Positions 51,241 to 60,435 of a stretch of DNA of 64,000 bases are shown here, piece by piece. Position 1 is the first letter of the stretch. Each line of letters begins with the position of its first letter. The translations under genes and the position numbers were made by a program. The stretch comes from Salarchaeum sp. JOR-1 (GTDB lineage Archaea; Halobacteriota; Halobacteria; Halobacteriales; Halobacteriaceae), in the NCBI RefSeq assembly GCF_007833275.1, contig NZ_CP042241.1:1984001-2048000 (forward strand). The letters run 5' to 3'. The notes beneath the pieces are model-generated. The model was not told the DNA's origin and did not search any database. It saw only the letters and a program-made list of their open reading frames with translations.

Positions 51241-51908
51241 GGCTGTGTTTCAGCGGCGGGACGAACGCGGATGGTCGCGGCGACCGATTCTGGGAGCGTC
51301 ACCGTCTCGCCCTCGATGTCGAGGACGAGCGTGCCGATGGGCGTGGTATCGGAGACCGTGAGCGTGGTTCCGGGTTCGACGCCGACCTCGGAGAGGTAGC
51401 GGAGTTCCTCGTCGTCGCGGTCGCTCACGCGCGCGACCACCACCTCGTCACCGGGTTCCGAACCGGCGAGCGAGACGGTGTCGTCCTCCGTGAGTGTGAG
51501 GTCGGCGCTCGGAATGGGGTCACCGTGCGGATCCACGCGGGGGTCGCCGAGCGCGTCCGCGACCCGGCGCTCGAACTCCTCGCTGATGTGGTGTTCGAGC
51601 GCGTCCGCCTCGTCGTGTACCTCCGACCACTCGTAGTCGAGGTGTTCTGCGAGGTAGGCTTCGAGGAGGCGGTGGTGGCGCAGGACTTCGAGCGCGACTG
51701 CGTCGCCGTCCTCGGTGAGTTCGACGCCCTTGTACTTCTCGCGGGTGACGAACCCGCGGTCTTCGAGTTTCTCGAGCATCGAGGTGACGGTCGGCGAGGT
51801 CACGTCGAGGGCGTCCGCGACGGTCGAGGTGCGGACGGGCGGGCCGTGCTCGCGCTGGAGCATATATATCGTCTTCAGGTAGTCTTCCATCACGTCGGAG
51901 AGCATCAC
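51237..51908 (-). CDS. MntR/DtxR-type metalloregulator with SH3-like tail
   Basis: 223-residue metal-responsive repressor. Winged helix MEDYLKTIYMLQREHGPPVRTSTVADALDVTSPTVTSMLEKLEDRGFVTREKYKGVELTEDGDAV (residues 7-71), dimer/metal region with HDEADALEHHISEEFERRVADAL (intact Glu-His pair), then a FeoA/SH3-like domain (residues about 130-215). Two ATGs in a row (51908, 51905) are possible starts. It overlaps the GDT1-type exporter gene by 4 bp. A TTAG-N6-CTAA operator candidate overlaps its promoter. Confidence 0.88.
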   Translation of the reverse strand: MMLSDVMEDYLKTIYMLQREHGPPVRTSTVADALDVTSPTVTSMLEKLEDRGFVTREKYKGVELTEDGDAVALEVLRHHRLLEAYLAEHLDYEWSEVHDEADALEHHISEEFERRVADALGDPRVDPHGDPIPSADLTLTEDDTVSLAGSEPGDEVVVARVSDRDDEELRYLSEVGVEPGTTLTVSDTTPIGTLVLDIEGETVTLPESVAATIRVRPAAETQP

Positions 51909-51919
51909 GTATCCAGAAA

Positions 51920-51933
51920 TTAGCCTCGTCTAA
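51920..51933. promoter_or_regulatory. Operator candidate at the mntR promoter
   Basis: TTAG-CCTCGT-CTAA, an imperfect version of the DtxR-type operator half-site pair. It is 12-25 bp upstream of ATG 51908 and overlaps the TATA region on the minus strand, so binding would shut off mntR and the exporter. Confidence 0.45.
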
Positions 51934-51954
51934 CTATGAAGTTTGTGCCCTCGA

Positions 51955-53148
51955 CTAGATGCCCTTGCTCATCAGGTGGCTGCGGAGGACGTCGTCGTCC
52001 TTGCTCCCGTGGCCCGTGTTCAAGAGGACGATCGTGTCGTCCTCGTCGAACTCACCGCGCTGCGCGAGCTCCCACGCGCCGGACGCCGCCGCCGCGCACG
52101 TCGCACCCATCTCCACGCCCTCGTTCTGCGCGACCGTGATAGCGGAGTCCAGGATGTCCTGGTCGCTCGTCGCCACCGCACCGCCGTCGGACTCCCGGAG
52201 CGCCTCCAGCACCAACGGACTCGCGCCCGGGTCAGGGATCTCGATACCGCCGCAGATGGTGTCCGGGTTCTGCCACGGCTCGTGTACGTCCCGATCTTCC
52301 TCGAACGCTCGCACGACCGGCGCACAGCCCTCCGCCTGCGCCGCGTACATCGACGGCAGCGCGTCGGTGAGTCCGAGCTCCCGCAGTTCCTTCGCTGCCT
52401 TGTGCATCCCGACCAGACCGACACCGCCCCCCGTGGGATAGACGACCGCGTCCGGCACCGCCCAGTCGAGCTGTTCGACTGTCTCGTACAGCATCGTCTT
52501 CTTGCCCTCGTGACGATACGGCGTGACGAACGTCTTCACCGAGTACCACTCGGGGTTCTCCGCCATCGCGCCCTCGTACGCCGCACCCGCGTCCCCGATA
52601 CGTCCCTCGACGACGTTCATGTCGCCGCCGTGGACGTTCACCATCGCCTTCTGCGTGAACCCGGAACGCGAGGGCAGGAACACGTGCGCGTCGAGGCCCG
52701 CGCGGGCCGCGTACGCCGCCGCCGCCTGCCCCGCGTTCCCCGCCGACGCCAGCGCCACGTCGCTCGCACCGTGCTGGTCAGCGGCGGTAACCGCCACCGT
52801 CTGCCCGCGGTCTTTGAACGTTCCCGTCGGGTTCCGGCCCTCGTCCTTGATCAGCACGCGTCCGACGCCGAGTTCGTCCGCGAGCTTCGGCGCGTCCACG
52901 AGCGCCGTCGCCCCCTCGTCAATCGACACCGCCGACTCCCGCGTGAACGGCAAGAGCTCCTCGTACCGCCACATCGAATCGAAGCGCCGGGCCTCGAACG
53001 TCTCCCGAGACACGTCGAGCGCGTCAAGGTCGTACTCGGGGTCGAGAATCCCCTCGCACTCCGGACACCGATGCGTCGCGTCCGCCGCGTCGAACAGCTC
53101 TCCACAGTCCACACACCGCAACCCGATGAACGCCTCAGTCGTCTCCAT
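51955..53148 (-). CDS. thrC: Threonine synthase
   Basis: 397-residue PLP enzyme converting O-phosphohomoserine to threonine. An N-terminal zinc ribbon (Cys12-x-x-Cys15 and Cys28-x-x-Cys31) precedes the catalytic core with the PLP lysine at residue 112 (NPTGTFKDRG) and the pyridine/phosphate-binding glycines (SAGNAGQAAAAYAARAG, YPTGGGVGLVGMHKA). ATG 53148 is used; the longer frame is a Ser/Arg-rich reading of a repeat region. The promoter region holds a repeated TTCGCTCAC element. Confidence 0.92.
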   Translation of the reverse strand: METTEAFIGLRCVDCGELFDAADATHRCPECEGILDPEYDLDALDVSRETFEARRFDSMWRYEELLPFTRESAVSIDEGATALVDAPKLADELGVGRVLIKDEGRNPTGTFKDRGQTVAVTAADQHGASDVALASAGNAGQAAAAYAARAGLDAHVFLPSRSGFTQKAMVNVHGGDMNVVEGRIGDAGAAYEGAMAENPEWYSVKTFVTPYRHEGKKTMLYETVEQLDWAVPDAVVYPTGGGVGLVGMHKAAKELRELGLTDALPSMYAAQAEGCAPVVRAFEEDRDVHEPWQNPDTICGGIEIPDPGASPLVLEALRESDGGAVATSDQDILDSAITVAQNEGVEMGATCAAAASGAWELAQRGEFDEDDTIVLLNTGHGSKDDDVLRSHLMSKGI

Positions 53149-53213
53149 ACACGTACTGCACGGCCCGCGTCGAAAGGAGTTACCCTTGCGGGACGACGCA
53201 CCGCCTGCTGAGT

Positions 53214-53241
53214 CACTTCGCTCACTGCGTTCGCTCACGCG
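53214..53241. repeat. Short tandem repeat in the thrC/regulator divergent gap
   Basis: TTCGCTCAC occurs at 53217-53225 and 53230-53238 (period 13). Read on the minus strand this is the GTGAGCGAA type of element common in haloarchaeal gaps. No gene is seen in 53149-53335. Confidence 0.5.
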
Positions 53242-53335
53242 ACCAACGCAAACTCCGCGTGCTGGGTCGCACTCGCTCGCCCCGCGCCCTCGCGCGACCG
53301 GTGGAACTTTGACCGTCGCACACCCGGAGTCGAGT

Positions 53336-54115
53336 ATGGCCGACGTGCTCTCCGATAAGCGCTCCGCGACGCGCTTTCGAATCCTGGTGGAAATCGCGGA
53401 TCGACAGCCCGCGGTGAGCCAGGGGGAAATCGCGGACGCCGTCGGCGTCACCACGCAAGCGGTCTCCGAGTACATCCGCGAACTCACGGGGGAGGGACTG
53501 GTGGAAAAAGAGGGGCGCTCGCGCTATCGCATCACGAAAGAAGGCGTGGACTGGCTCCTCCGCACCGCGGACGACGTGCGGCGGTACGCCGACCGCGTGA
53601 CCGAGGACGTGCTCGGGAGCGTGCAGGAGGACGCCGCAATCGCGACCGGCGACATCAGGCAGGGTGACACCGTCACGCTCGACATGCGCGACGGCATGTT
53701 GCACGCCACGCCCGGCGAGGAGGGGCCGGCGACCGGCGTCGCCACCACGAACGCCGAGGCGGGCGAGGACGTGGGCGTCACGGGCTTCGAGGGCATCATC
53801 GACCTCTCGCCCGGCTCCGTCACCGTCTATCAAGTACCACCCGTCAGATCCGGCGGTAGCACTCGCGTCGCGCTCGACGAACTCGAAACCGAAGTCGTGG
53901 ACGCAGACCTCGTCCTCGCCGCCGGCGTCGAAGCAGTCGTCGCGCTCCGGAAGACCGAAACCGAACCCGCAGCCACGTTCGCCGTCGGGGACGTGGCCGC
54001 GGACGCCGCCAGCCGCGGTCTCGAAGTCGTCGTCGTCGCCACCGCGGACGCCGTCGGCCGCGTCACCGACCCGCTCCGGGACGCCGGCGCGACCTACGAA
54101 GTCGTCGACCTCTGA
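53336..54115 (+). CDS. Winged-helix regulator with C-terminal ligand domain (TrmB/DUF7839-like)
   Basis: 259 residues. N-terminal winged helix (SATRFRILVEIADRQPAVSQGEIADAVGVTTQAVSEYIRELTGEGLVEKEGRSRYRITKEGVDWLL, residues 10-75), a beta-rich middle (IRQGDTVTLDMRDGMLHATPGEEGPATGVATTNAEAGEDVGVTG, about 104-148), and a Rossmann-like end (VLAAGVEAVVALRKTETEPAATFAVGDVAADAASRGLEVVVVAT). It is probably a transcription regulator of the haloarchaeal DUF7839 type; ligand and targets unknown. ATG 53336 follows the divergent thrC gap. Confidence 0.75.
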   Translation: MADVLSDKRSATRFRILVEIADRQPAVSQGEIADAVGVTTQAVSEYIRELTGEGLVEKEGRSRYRITKEGVDWLLRTADDVRRYADRVTEDVLGSVQEDAAIATGDIRQGDTVTLDMRDGMLHATPGEEGPATGVATTNAEAGEDVGVTGFEGIIDLSPGSVTVYQVPPVRSGGSTRVALDELETEVVDADLVLAAGVEAVVALRKTETEPAATFAVGDVAADAASRGLEVVVVATADAVGRVTDPLRDAGATYEVVDL

Positions 54116-54176
54116 CCACCAGTCGCCTCACAACCGCGTTCTGCACGCCCGAAGAGAAAACCCGCCGCGGCCGCGT

Positions 54177-54932
54177 TCAGCCGATGTACCGGAGGTCGTC
54201 CTCGCTCCCGGGGCTCGGGCCCTGTTCCATTTGCTGCATCTGCTCCACAACGTCCTCCATCTCGTCCGCGCGTTCGTCGAGCGCGTCGAAGTCCACCTCG
54301 AACCCGAGGAGGTCTTCGAGGACTTCGAGGACTGCTTTCGCGCTCTTCGGATCGACGAGGTAGCCCGAGGTCTCGCCCATCAGGCAGGCGGCGTCGAACC
54401 CGCGGCGGCCGCCGAGACCCAGGAGGAGTCCGCTCGTGCCGACGATACCGCCCGCTGGTTCCTCGGAGCGGAACTCCACGCCCGCGTCCTCGAGGTCGCT
54501 CTTGATGGCTTCGTCGCTGACCGCGCCGACGACGCCGTACTCCTCGATGAGTTCGCCCGTGGGAACGCCGCCGAGCGCGAACACGTCCGAAACACCGAAC
54601 TCCTCGGCGATATCGAGGAACGCGTCCGTCACGCGGTAGTGACCGGCGTTCTCCTGTGCCTGATGGTCGCCCGTGAGCACGAGGAGGTCGCGGCCCGCCG
54701 TCTCGACCGCGTGCACTTCGACGTGCGCGAGTTCCGCGACGCCCTCGTCACCCACCGTCACCTGCGGCGGGAAGTGCTCGGAGTACACGCGTCGAACGAG
54801 CGTGCTCTCTCCCTCCTCGACGATGTGCTCGGCGACGAGCTTCCCGACGTGTCCGACGCCCGGAAGCCCCTCGACGAACACGGGCTCCGTGAGGTCGGCG
54901 TCCGCGAGCGTCTCGACTTCGAGTTCGTCCAT
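54177..54932 (-). CDS. PAC2 family protein (proteasome assembly chaperone-like)
   Basis: 251-residue second PAC2-family protein. The signature VFVEGLPGVGHVGKLVAEHIVEE (residues 18-40), FALGGVPTGELIEEYGVVGAVSD and GIVGTSGLLLGLGGRRGFDAACLMGETSGYLVDPKSAKAVLEVL match the family. Last gene of the L44e-S27e-aIF2alpha-Nop10 operon, as found in many archaea. It starts four bases after the Nop10 stop. A C-terminal coiled coil, MEDVVEQMQQMEQ, is similar to the other PAC2 protein of this window. Confidence 0.85.
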   Translation of the reverse strand: MDELEVETLADADLTEPVFVEGLPGVGHVGKLVAEHIVEEGESTLVRRVYSEHFPPQVTVGDEGVAELAHVEVHAVETAGRDLLVLTGDHQAQENAGHYRVTDAFLDIAEEFGVSDVFALGGVPTGELIEEYGVVGAVSDEAIKSDLEDAGVEFRSEEPAGGIVGTSGLLLGLGGRRGFDAACLMGETSGYLVDPKSAKAVLEVLEDLLGFEVDFDALDERADEMEDVVEQMQQMEQGPSPGSEDDLRYIG

Positions 54933-54936
54933 GTCC

Positions 54937-55107
54937 TTAGTCCCGAACGCGTCTCTTAAGAGCGCGTCGGTACTCGCCGTACGGGTCTTCGGGATTGAAC
55001 GGCGCTGGCGCGCTGTTCTCAGTTTCGCGACCGCACTCGGGACAGGAAGGAGAGAGTGTGTACACCGGGCGGTCGTGGTCGCGGCACACCCGGATGTCCG
55101 ACTTCAC
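54937..55107 (-). CDS. nop10: H/ACA RNA-protein complex protein Nop10
   Basis: 56-residue small zinc protein of the H/ACA ribonucleoprotein that guides pseudouridylation. GTG 55107 reads [26 protein letters not shown], then a C-terminal helix ([20 protein letters not shown]). Zinc ligands include Cys8, Cys22 and Cys25. The GTG overlaps the aIF2alpha stop (GTGA). It is too short for many gene callers, but this operon position and sequence are typical. Confidence 0.95.
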   Translation of the reverse strand: MKSDIRVCRDHDRPVYTLSPSCPECGRETENSAPAPFNPEDPYGEYRRALKRRVRD

Positions 55108-55907
55108 TGGTCTTCGTCGAGTTGGCGCTCGCGGTGGAACTCGCCGCTCCCCCCGGCCGCCTCGATGGCGTCGGTCGCGCGGGCGGCGCTCGCTTCGAGC
55201 TCGTCCTCCGCGGTCTTGTAGTTCGGCGCCTGCACCGTGATGCGGTACTCCGGCGACCCGACGTACGTCACGTCGAGGTCGATCTCGTCCGGAATCTCGC
55301 CGTCGCCCTCCGCGGCCCGCAGCGCCTCCTTGATGTCGTCTACGCCGTCCCCGTCCGGGGATTCGAGGTGGACGTACCCGGTCACGGTGACGTAGGGGAC
55401 GGAGACGTTGTCTCGCGCCGTGGAGACGATGGTCTCGATGTCGTCCTCGTCCAGGTCGGTGGGTTCGAGCGCGTCCGGCCCGTGGATCGCGGCCTGTTCG
55501 AAGCCCTCGTAGAGGCTACCGAACTCGGCGATGAGTTCGTTCGCGACGGCGCGGAACTGATCGTCCGCCATGTCCTCGCCGAACGCGATGCTCATCCACT
55601 TATCGGCCTTCTGCTCGTTCTTCCACTCCTGGATGGCGTCCGAGCGCTGGTGGTCGTTGACGTCCTTGATGGAGAGGTCGATCTGCTGGGCGTCCCTGTC
55701 CACGTCGAGGACTTTCGCGACGACGGTCTGTCCCTCGCGGACGTGGTCGCGGACGTTCTTGATCCAGCCGGACGCGACCTCGCTGATGTGGACCAGCCCG
55801 CGCTTGTCCTTGTACTCCTCGAGGTCGACGAACACGCCGAAGTCCTCGATCTCGTCGACCTTTCCGACGACGAGTTCACCGGGCTCGGGCCAGCCTTCGT
55901 ACTTCAT
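55104..55907 (-). CDS. Translation initiation factor aIF2 subunit alpha
   Basis: 267-residue alpha subunit of the initiation factor that brings initiator tRNA to the ribosome. N-terminal S1 domain (residues 10-85) with [61 protein letters not shown], then helical domain and C-terminal alpha/beta domain ([29 protein letters not shown]). ATG 55907 ([11 protein letters not shown]) overlaps the S27e stop. Confidence 0.96.
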   Translation of the reverse strand: MKYEGWPEPGELVVGKVDEIEDFGVFVDLEEYKDKRGLVHISEVASGWIKNVRDHVREGQTVVAKVLDVDRDAQQIDLSIKDVNDHQRSDAIQEWKNEQKADKWMSIAFGEDMADDQFRAVANELIAEFGSLYEGFEQAAIHGPDALEPTDLDEDDIETIVSTARDNVSVPYVTVTGYVHLESPDGDGVDDIKEALRAAEGDGEIPDEIDLDVTYVGSPEYRITVQAPNYKTAEDELEASAARATDAIEAAGGSGEFHRERQLDEDQ

Positions 55908-56077
55908 CGAGTCTCGACGGTTTCGAGGACGTCGCCCTCGATGTCGGCCTCCCCGCCGGTCGGACGTGCGAGCGTCGTGCCGCAGACGGCGCACGCGACC
56001 TCGCTGGAGGCTTTTCCGAAGACGATCTGTTCGTTCTCACAGTCCGGACATTCGACGCTGTAGAAGTTCCCGGGCAT
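55904..56077 (-). CDS. rps27e: 30S ribosomal protein S27e
   Basis: 57-residue ribosomal protein with a four-Cys zinc finger: [12 protein letters not shown] and [19 protein letters not shown] 56077 shares its first base with the TAA stop of L44e (TAATG). It is in the operon L44e-S27e-aIF2alpha-Nop10-PAC2. Confidence 0.97.
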   Translation of the reverse strand: MPGNFYSVECPDCENEQIVFGKASSEVACAVCGTTLARPTGGEADIEGDVLETVETR

Positions 56078-56361
56078 TATTCCTGAAGCTCCAGTCGGCC
56101 TGCGCGCCATCCCTCGCGGAGGTGGGCCTTCCCACACTCGTTGCAGCGGTACTTGAGATCCGTCTTCTTGGTGGGTTTGTCGCCACCGGGAACCTTCGAG
56201 AACTTCCCGGAGTTCCCGATGCGGGAGGTCTTGCGGTCGCGCTGGCGGCCGTTGACCTTCGTCATACCGGACGTGCGGCCGGAGCGGACTTTCTCCACCT
56301 CGTGTTCGTTGTGCTCGTTGCAGTGCGGGCAGTACGTATTGAAGCGGCGTGGCATCTGCAT
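56077..56361 (-). CDS. rpl44e: 50S ribosomal protein L44e
   Basis: 94-residue ribosomal protein. The first zinc finger half is [19 protein letters not shown] and the second is [45 protein letters not shown] is a hallmark. ATG 56361 (MQMPRRFN) is used; ATG 56355 is a near alternative. A minus-strand TATA-like TTTTAAGG at 56398-56405 lies upstream. Confidence 0.97.
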   Translation of the reverse strand: MQMPRRFNTYCPHCNEHNEHEVEKVRSGRTSGMTKVNGRQRDRKTSRIGNSGKFSKVPGGDKPTKKTDLKYRCNECGKAHLREGWRAGRLELQE

Positions 56362-56397
56362 AGTGAATCGACTCTTGTCGTCTGCTTCGACTGGGGG

Positions 56398-56405
56398 CCT
56401 TAAAA
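56398..56405 (-). promoter_or_regulatory. TATA box of the L44e operon
   Basis: Minus-strand TTTTAAGG, about 37-44 bp before ATG 56361, giving a short leader of roughly 12-15 nt. Confidence 0.5.
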
Positions 56406-56454
56406 TCCGCACGGTTCGACCGCGGGCGACCGCCCGCACCGAAAACCCAATAGC

Positions 56455-57447
56455 GTGCGAGTGGTACGCACACGCGTGTCCCGACGCGCCCTCCTCGCGC
56501 TCGCCCTCCTTCTCGTCGCCGCCGGCGTCGCCGCACCTGTCGCGGCCCGCCCGCCGCCCGAAGACGTGGACGGGTTTCCGGCGTTCACGGGCGATCGCTA
56601 CGACTACCCCGAATCGGGCGTGACAAACGTCTCCGTCACCGTCGCCGTCGCCGCGAACGGCACGAGCGCGTGGACGGAGCGCGCGACCCTCGCCAACCGG
56701 AAGACCGCGGACGCGTTCCGGGAGAACGCCACACTCAGACGCCTCGTCACCGACCGAGCGTTCGACCACCGGTTCGGTCACGCGACAACGAACGTCCACG
56801 CCCGCCTCGACGGAGACACGCTCGTCGTCACGTACCGCCTCGACGGCGTCGTGCACACCGGGCCGGGCGGCGGCGTCCTGTTCGCGCCGTTCGCGGGCTA
56901 CGGGAACGACTACCGACCCGACAGCGCGGACGTGACGATACATGCGCCCGTGGACTACCGCGTCACCGACGCGCCGACCGCGATGACCGTCCGCGGAGAC
57001 ACAGTCCGGTGGAACGACGCCACGGGCACCGGTGCGGCCGGCGTCTCCCCGGGGCTCGTCACGTTCGCGCCCGACGACGCCGCTCTCCCCGGCCTGCGCG
57101 GCGAACTCGCCGTGGCCGCGACGTACGGCCCGACGACGCTCCGCACCGCCGCGGGCGGAACCCTGCTCTACGGCCCCGGATTCGGTCTCCTGCTCGCCGG
57201 CCTGCTCGGCCTCTCCGCCGCACTTCTCAGGACGCCGAGTATCGCGTCCAGCAGGGAGTCCCTCGAACGCGCCGGGTTCGTCGGCGTCCTGGTCGCGCTC
57301 TTCGCGTGGCTACTCGTCGAGAACTATCCCGATACCGGCGTCGTGCCCGGCGTCGTCATCCCGTGGTGGTTCGTCGCGCTCATCGTCACGCTCCCCGCGG
57401 GCGTCGTCGGCGTCGCGTTGCTCGCGCTCGCCCGCCGGTACGACTGA
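56455..57447 (+). CDS. Exported membrane protein of unknown function
   Basis: 330 residues. A signal-like segment [19 protein letters not shown] is at residues 13-31; the middle is an extracellular beta-rich domain with many Asn-x-Ser/Thr sites ([27 protein letters not shown]), and three hydrophobic helices close the protein (about residues 242-262, 273-291, 303-325). GTG 56455 is the first start; a GTG at 56476 is also possible. No family named. It is divergent from the ribosomal operon. Confidence 0.65.
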   Translation: MRVVRTRVSRRALLALALLLVAAGVAAPVAARPPPEDVDGFPAFTGDRYDYPESGVTNVSVTVAVAANGTSAWTERATLANRKTADAFRENATLRRLVTDRAFDHRFGHATTNVHARLDGDTLVVTYRLDGVVHTGPGGGVLFAPFAGYGNDYRPDSADVTIHAPVDYRVTDAPTAMTVRGDTVRWNDATGTGAAGVSPGLVTFAPDDAALPGLRGELAVAATYGPTTLRTAAGGTLLYGPGFGLLLAGLLGLSAALLRTPSIASSRESLERAGFVGVLVALFAWLLVENYPDTGVVPGVVIPWWFVALIVTLPAGVVGVALLALARRYD

Positions 57448-57494
57448 CGGGGAGTGCGAAGCGTTTAATCGGCCCGCCCGCGCAACCTCCAGTC

Positions 57495-57758
57495 ATGAAG
57501 CGGCTCATCATCGACGGGGACCCAGGGGTCGGGAAGGACGCCGTCATCGAACACGACGGCGAGGAACAGGTCCTCTTCGGTATCTCGCGGAACGGCGACT
57601 GGCACGGCCCGAAGCGCGTCCAGCTCTGGTGCACGATGGGGACCGAGGACGAGCGCGAGGACTTCGAGAAGCGGAACTTCGTCCCGCAGTGGCTGGACGT
57701 GGAGCGCGTGGACGCGGAAGACGTGACGGTCGTCGACCCCGCGAGCGCGCGCACCTAA
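57495..57758 (+). CDS. Conserved small protein (HAH_0734-like)
   Basis: 87 residues. MKRLIIDGDPGVGKDAVIEHDGEEQVLFGISRNGDWHGPKRVQLWCTMGTEDEREDFEKRNFVPQWLDVERVDAEDVTVV matches a haloarchaeal family that I recall as HAH_0734; function unknown. The GDPGVGK stretch resembles a P-loop but the protein is too small and lacks other motifs, so ATP binding should not be assumed. It overlaps the DUF2298 gene end by 4 bp. Confidence 0.75.
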   Translation: MKRLIIDGDPGVGKDAVIEHDGEEQVLFGISRNGDWHGPKRVQLWCTMGTEDEREDFEKRNFVPQWLDVERVDAEDVTVVDPASART

Positions 57759-59989
57759 GACGCGAGCGCGGACTGGTTTACGGCGTACACGGTCACTTTC
57801 TCGTTCTCGTAGGCGACGCGGATTCCGGGTTCAGATGCGAACGACACGGAGCCGTAGGCGTCGCGTTCGAGCGGCCCGTAGTAGATGTACTGCACGTCGT
57901 AGTAATCGAGAAGCAGTGCCCGGGAGTCCGCGCTGTCGATCGTGTAAATGAAGTCCACATCGCGGACGCGGCGGTCGTAAACGTCCGCGTCGTGGTAGTT
58001 CCGGGCGTGCACCCAGCCGGCGACGGTGGGGATGCCGGTGAGGCTGGACGCGGGGTTCGCCCACTGGTAGACGTCGCTGCTCGGCCGGGAGACGATGGTG
58101 GGCTGCCCGGACACGTTCGCGTCCAGCCACTCGATGGCGGCGGCCTCGTAGGGGTGGTAGTCCTCGGCGGTCTCGAACGCGTCGAGCGACGGGTCGCCCA
58201 TGTCCGCGAAGTGCCGGGACAGCGAGAGCGACGCGTACGGCACGCACAGCGAGCAGACGAGCAACGCGACGAGCGCGACCCGAACCGCGCTCGCGCGGTC
58301 GAGATCCCGAAGGCCGGTGCGTCGGTCGCGGGCGTGCGGGAGGAAGCCCGAGAGCGCGACGCCGGCGGCGATGGCCCAGAGCGCCCACACCTGCGCGTAC
58401 GTCTTGAAGACGGTGTTGAACCGGCCCGCGCCCGCGGCGTCGTTCAGGTAGACGAACTCCACGAGCACGACGAGGCCCGCGCCCGCGACGACGAGCATCG
58501 TCTCGTAGCCGGCGTCCCGGCGGCGCAGGGCGTACCAGCCGGCGGCGACGAGCGGGCCGGCGAGCGCGAGGCCGACGAGGTCGAACAGCCAGCCGAACGC
58601 CGCGAGCGTGAGACAGAGCGCGGTGACCGCGGCGGCGAGCACGCGAGCAGCGGTGTCGCGTGCGGTCTCCCGGGCGAGGTACGCGGCGAACACCGCGAGG
58701 AACGCGCCGTGCACGAGCACGAACGGTCCGAGCGGGCTTCGTTCCGGGAGGACGGCGAGTGTCTGCTTGCTCGCGCCCGCGAGGAGCACCGTGGAGACGA
58801 ACGGCCACGTCCACGCGAGCGCGAGCGGAACCACCGGACTCACGAGGAGGAGCGCGACGACCGGGCGCGCGACCTCCGCGCGAACGCCGTCGAGAGAGGG
58901 GCGGACGCGCTCGGGGAGCAGCGTCCGCGGCGGGTGGGAGGAGAGCGCGAGCGCGAGCCACGCCAATCCGACGCCCGTGGGGAAGCTCCACGTGTTCGTC
59001 GCGAGGAGCAGGCCGAGGACGGGCGGGAACGCACCGTAGACGAGGCGGCGGCGGCGCCACGCGCCGTCGGCGTGCCAGTACGCGTAGAGCACGGCGAGCG
59101 CGGCGGCGAGCACGGGGACACTCATCATGTGCGCGTGGAGGTCGCCGTTCAGGTACGCGAACAGCGGGAACTCGTTGATCGTGCCGGGGATGACGCGGCT
59201 CGCCGGCCAGTACGAGAACGTTCCCGGGTCGATAACGGCCGTTTCGTAGGGGGTGCCGACGAGACCGGTGAGCCAGCGACCCAGGCCGTCGGGGAGGAGC
59301 GTGACGACGACGCGGGCGGGCGGGCGGAGGTTGCTCGCGAGGCCGAACAGGAGCGCCGCGAGCGCGCCACCGGCGAGCGGCCGATAGCCACGACGGCGGG
59401 CGAGTTCGCGGCCGAACCCGAAGACGGCGGTGACCGCCATCGCGTAGAACGACGCGAGCGCGGGGCCGTACGCGAACCGCGGGTCGGTTCCGGCGAGCGT
59501 GGTGAAGAGTGCGGCGACGAGGTGGCCGCCGTAGTAGTAGACGACGTGCTCGCCCGCGAACCAGAAGTCCTCGGGAGGCAGGCTATCCCCGCGGAGGAGC
59601 GACCGGAGGAGGCCGTAGTCGAGGAACTTCTCACCGCCGCTCGCGTACACGCCGGGGTCGGCCGCGCGCACCGCTAGCAGGAACAGGAACGCCGCCGAGA
59701 ACACGCCAAGCGTCATCGCGAGCGCGCGCCGCTCCACGTCGAGCCCGTTCCGCGCGCTCCAGAGCGACACGCCCGCGAACACCGCGAGCACGCCCAGGGT
59801 CACCGGCAATCCGAAGGAGAGTCGTCCGAGCCAGAAGAGGGGCACCGTCACGGACACGACGACGAGCGGGAGCGCGACGAACGCCCCGCCGTCACGCGCG
59901 TCCGGTACTAGCCGGGACGCCACGGGAACACCCAGTCCGAGCAGCGCCACCAGCAACACCCACCACGTCAGTACGACCCCGTACTCCAT
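57755..59989 (-). CDS. DUF2298 polytopic membrane protein
   Basis: 744-residue membrane protein with at least 14 hydrophobic segments, of the DUF2298/Chlor_Arch_YYY family, related in layout to large GT-C glycosyltransferases. A conserved central part with EHVVYYYGGHLVAALFTTLAG, YWPASRVIPGTINEFPLFAYLNGDLHAHMMSVP is present, where acidic and His residues (Glu and LHAH) may bind metal. The C-terminal 120 residues are outside the membrane. ATG 59989 is favoured over GTG 60001. Function unknown; glycan work at the surface is an inference. Confidence 0.75.
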   Translation of the reverse strand: MEYGVVLTWWVLLVALLGLGVPVASRLVPDARDGGAFVALPLVVVSVTVPLFWLGRLSFGLPVTLGVLAVFAGVSLWSARNGLDVERRALAMTLGVFSAAFLFLLAVRAADPGVYASGGEKFLDYGLLRSLLRGDSLPPEDFWFAGEHVVYYYGGHLVAALFTTLAGTDPRFAYGPALASFYAMAVTAVFGFGRELARRRGYRPLAGGALAALLFGLASNLRPPARVVVTLLPDGLGRWLTGLVGTPYETAVIDPGTFSYWPASRVIPGTINEFPLFAYLNGDLHAHMMSVPVLAAALAVLYAYWHADGAWRRRRLVYGAFPPVLGLLLATNTWSFPTGVGLAWLALALSSHPPRTLLPERVRPSLDGVRAEVARPVVALLLVSPVVPLALAWTWPFVSTVLLAGASKQTLAVLPERSPLGPFVLVHGAFLAVFAAYLARETARDTAARVLAAAVTALCLTLAAFGWLFDLVGLALAGPLVAAGWYALRRRDAGYETMLVVAGAGLVVLVEFVYLNDAAGAGRFNTVFKTYAQVWALWAIAAGVALSGFLPHARDRRTGLRDLDRASAVRVALVALLVCSLCVPYASLSLSRHFADMGDPSLDAFETAEDYHPYEAAAIEWLDANVSGQPTIVSRPSSDVYQWANPASSLTGIPTVAGWVHARNYHDADVYDRRVRDVDFIYTIDSADSRALLLDYYDVQYIYYGPLERDAYGSVSFASEPGIRVAYENEKVTVYAVNQSALAS

Positions 59990-60042
59990 CACCACGAACA
60001 CCCGCGGCCGACGGCATACGCTTTGGGATATCTCGCACCGCG

Positions 60043-60243
60043 CTACTCACACCGACCGCGCAGTCCCGCGAGCGCCCACGCCACCAACACCACGCCCTCC
60101 AGCCTCGCCGCGACGTACACCCAGGACTCCAGCTCGACGTCCTGTCCGTCCGTCGCCGCGACATCCATCCAGACGTCGACGAACCGCCGTGGAACCACCA
60201 GCTCGAACACGCCGACCAGCAGCGCGAGTACACGAAGCAACAT
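60043..60243 (-). CDS. Small membrane protein near DUF2298 gene
   Basis: 66 residues with two hydrophobic parts (LLRVLALLVGVFELVVP and VYVAARLEGVVLVAWALAGL) and an RFVDVWMDVAATD stretch between. No family recognised. Start ATG 60243 is chosen; longer upstream reading has no support. Same direction as the DUF2298 gene, 53 bp away. Confidence 0.6.
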   Translation of the reverse strand: MLLRVLALLVGVFELVVPRRFVDVWMDVAATDGQDVELESWVYVAARLEGVVLVAWALAGLRGRCE

Positions 60244-60435
60244 ACGCCCGCTTACACGAGCCATCCACATAGAGGCCGAGGATGCTGAGAACAATCCGAC
60301 GGTAACACGATACGGACGCGAACACCAACCGCCAAACAACACGACAAACCCCTCGTTCGACCAGTGCGGAATCTACCCGCGTACGACCGCGTTCACGACC
60401 GAACGCACTGTGAGTGCGTTGGTTCACGCCAGAAA

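Noticed and set aside
53149-53487. N-terminal extension of threonine synthase (longer frame to 53487)
   Set aside because: It reads a Ser/Arg-rich repeat region and overlaps the divergent regulator gene; the zinc ribbon start at 53148 is the family start.
57495-57758. P-loop ATPase reading of the GDPGVGK stretch in the HAH_0734-like protein
   Set aside because: The chain is 87 residues with no Walker B or other ATPase motif.
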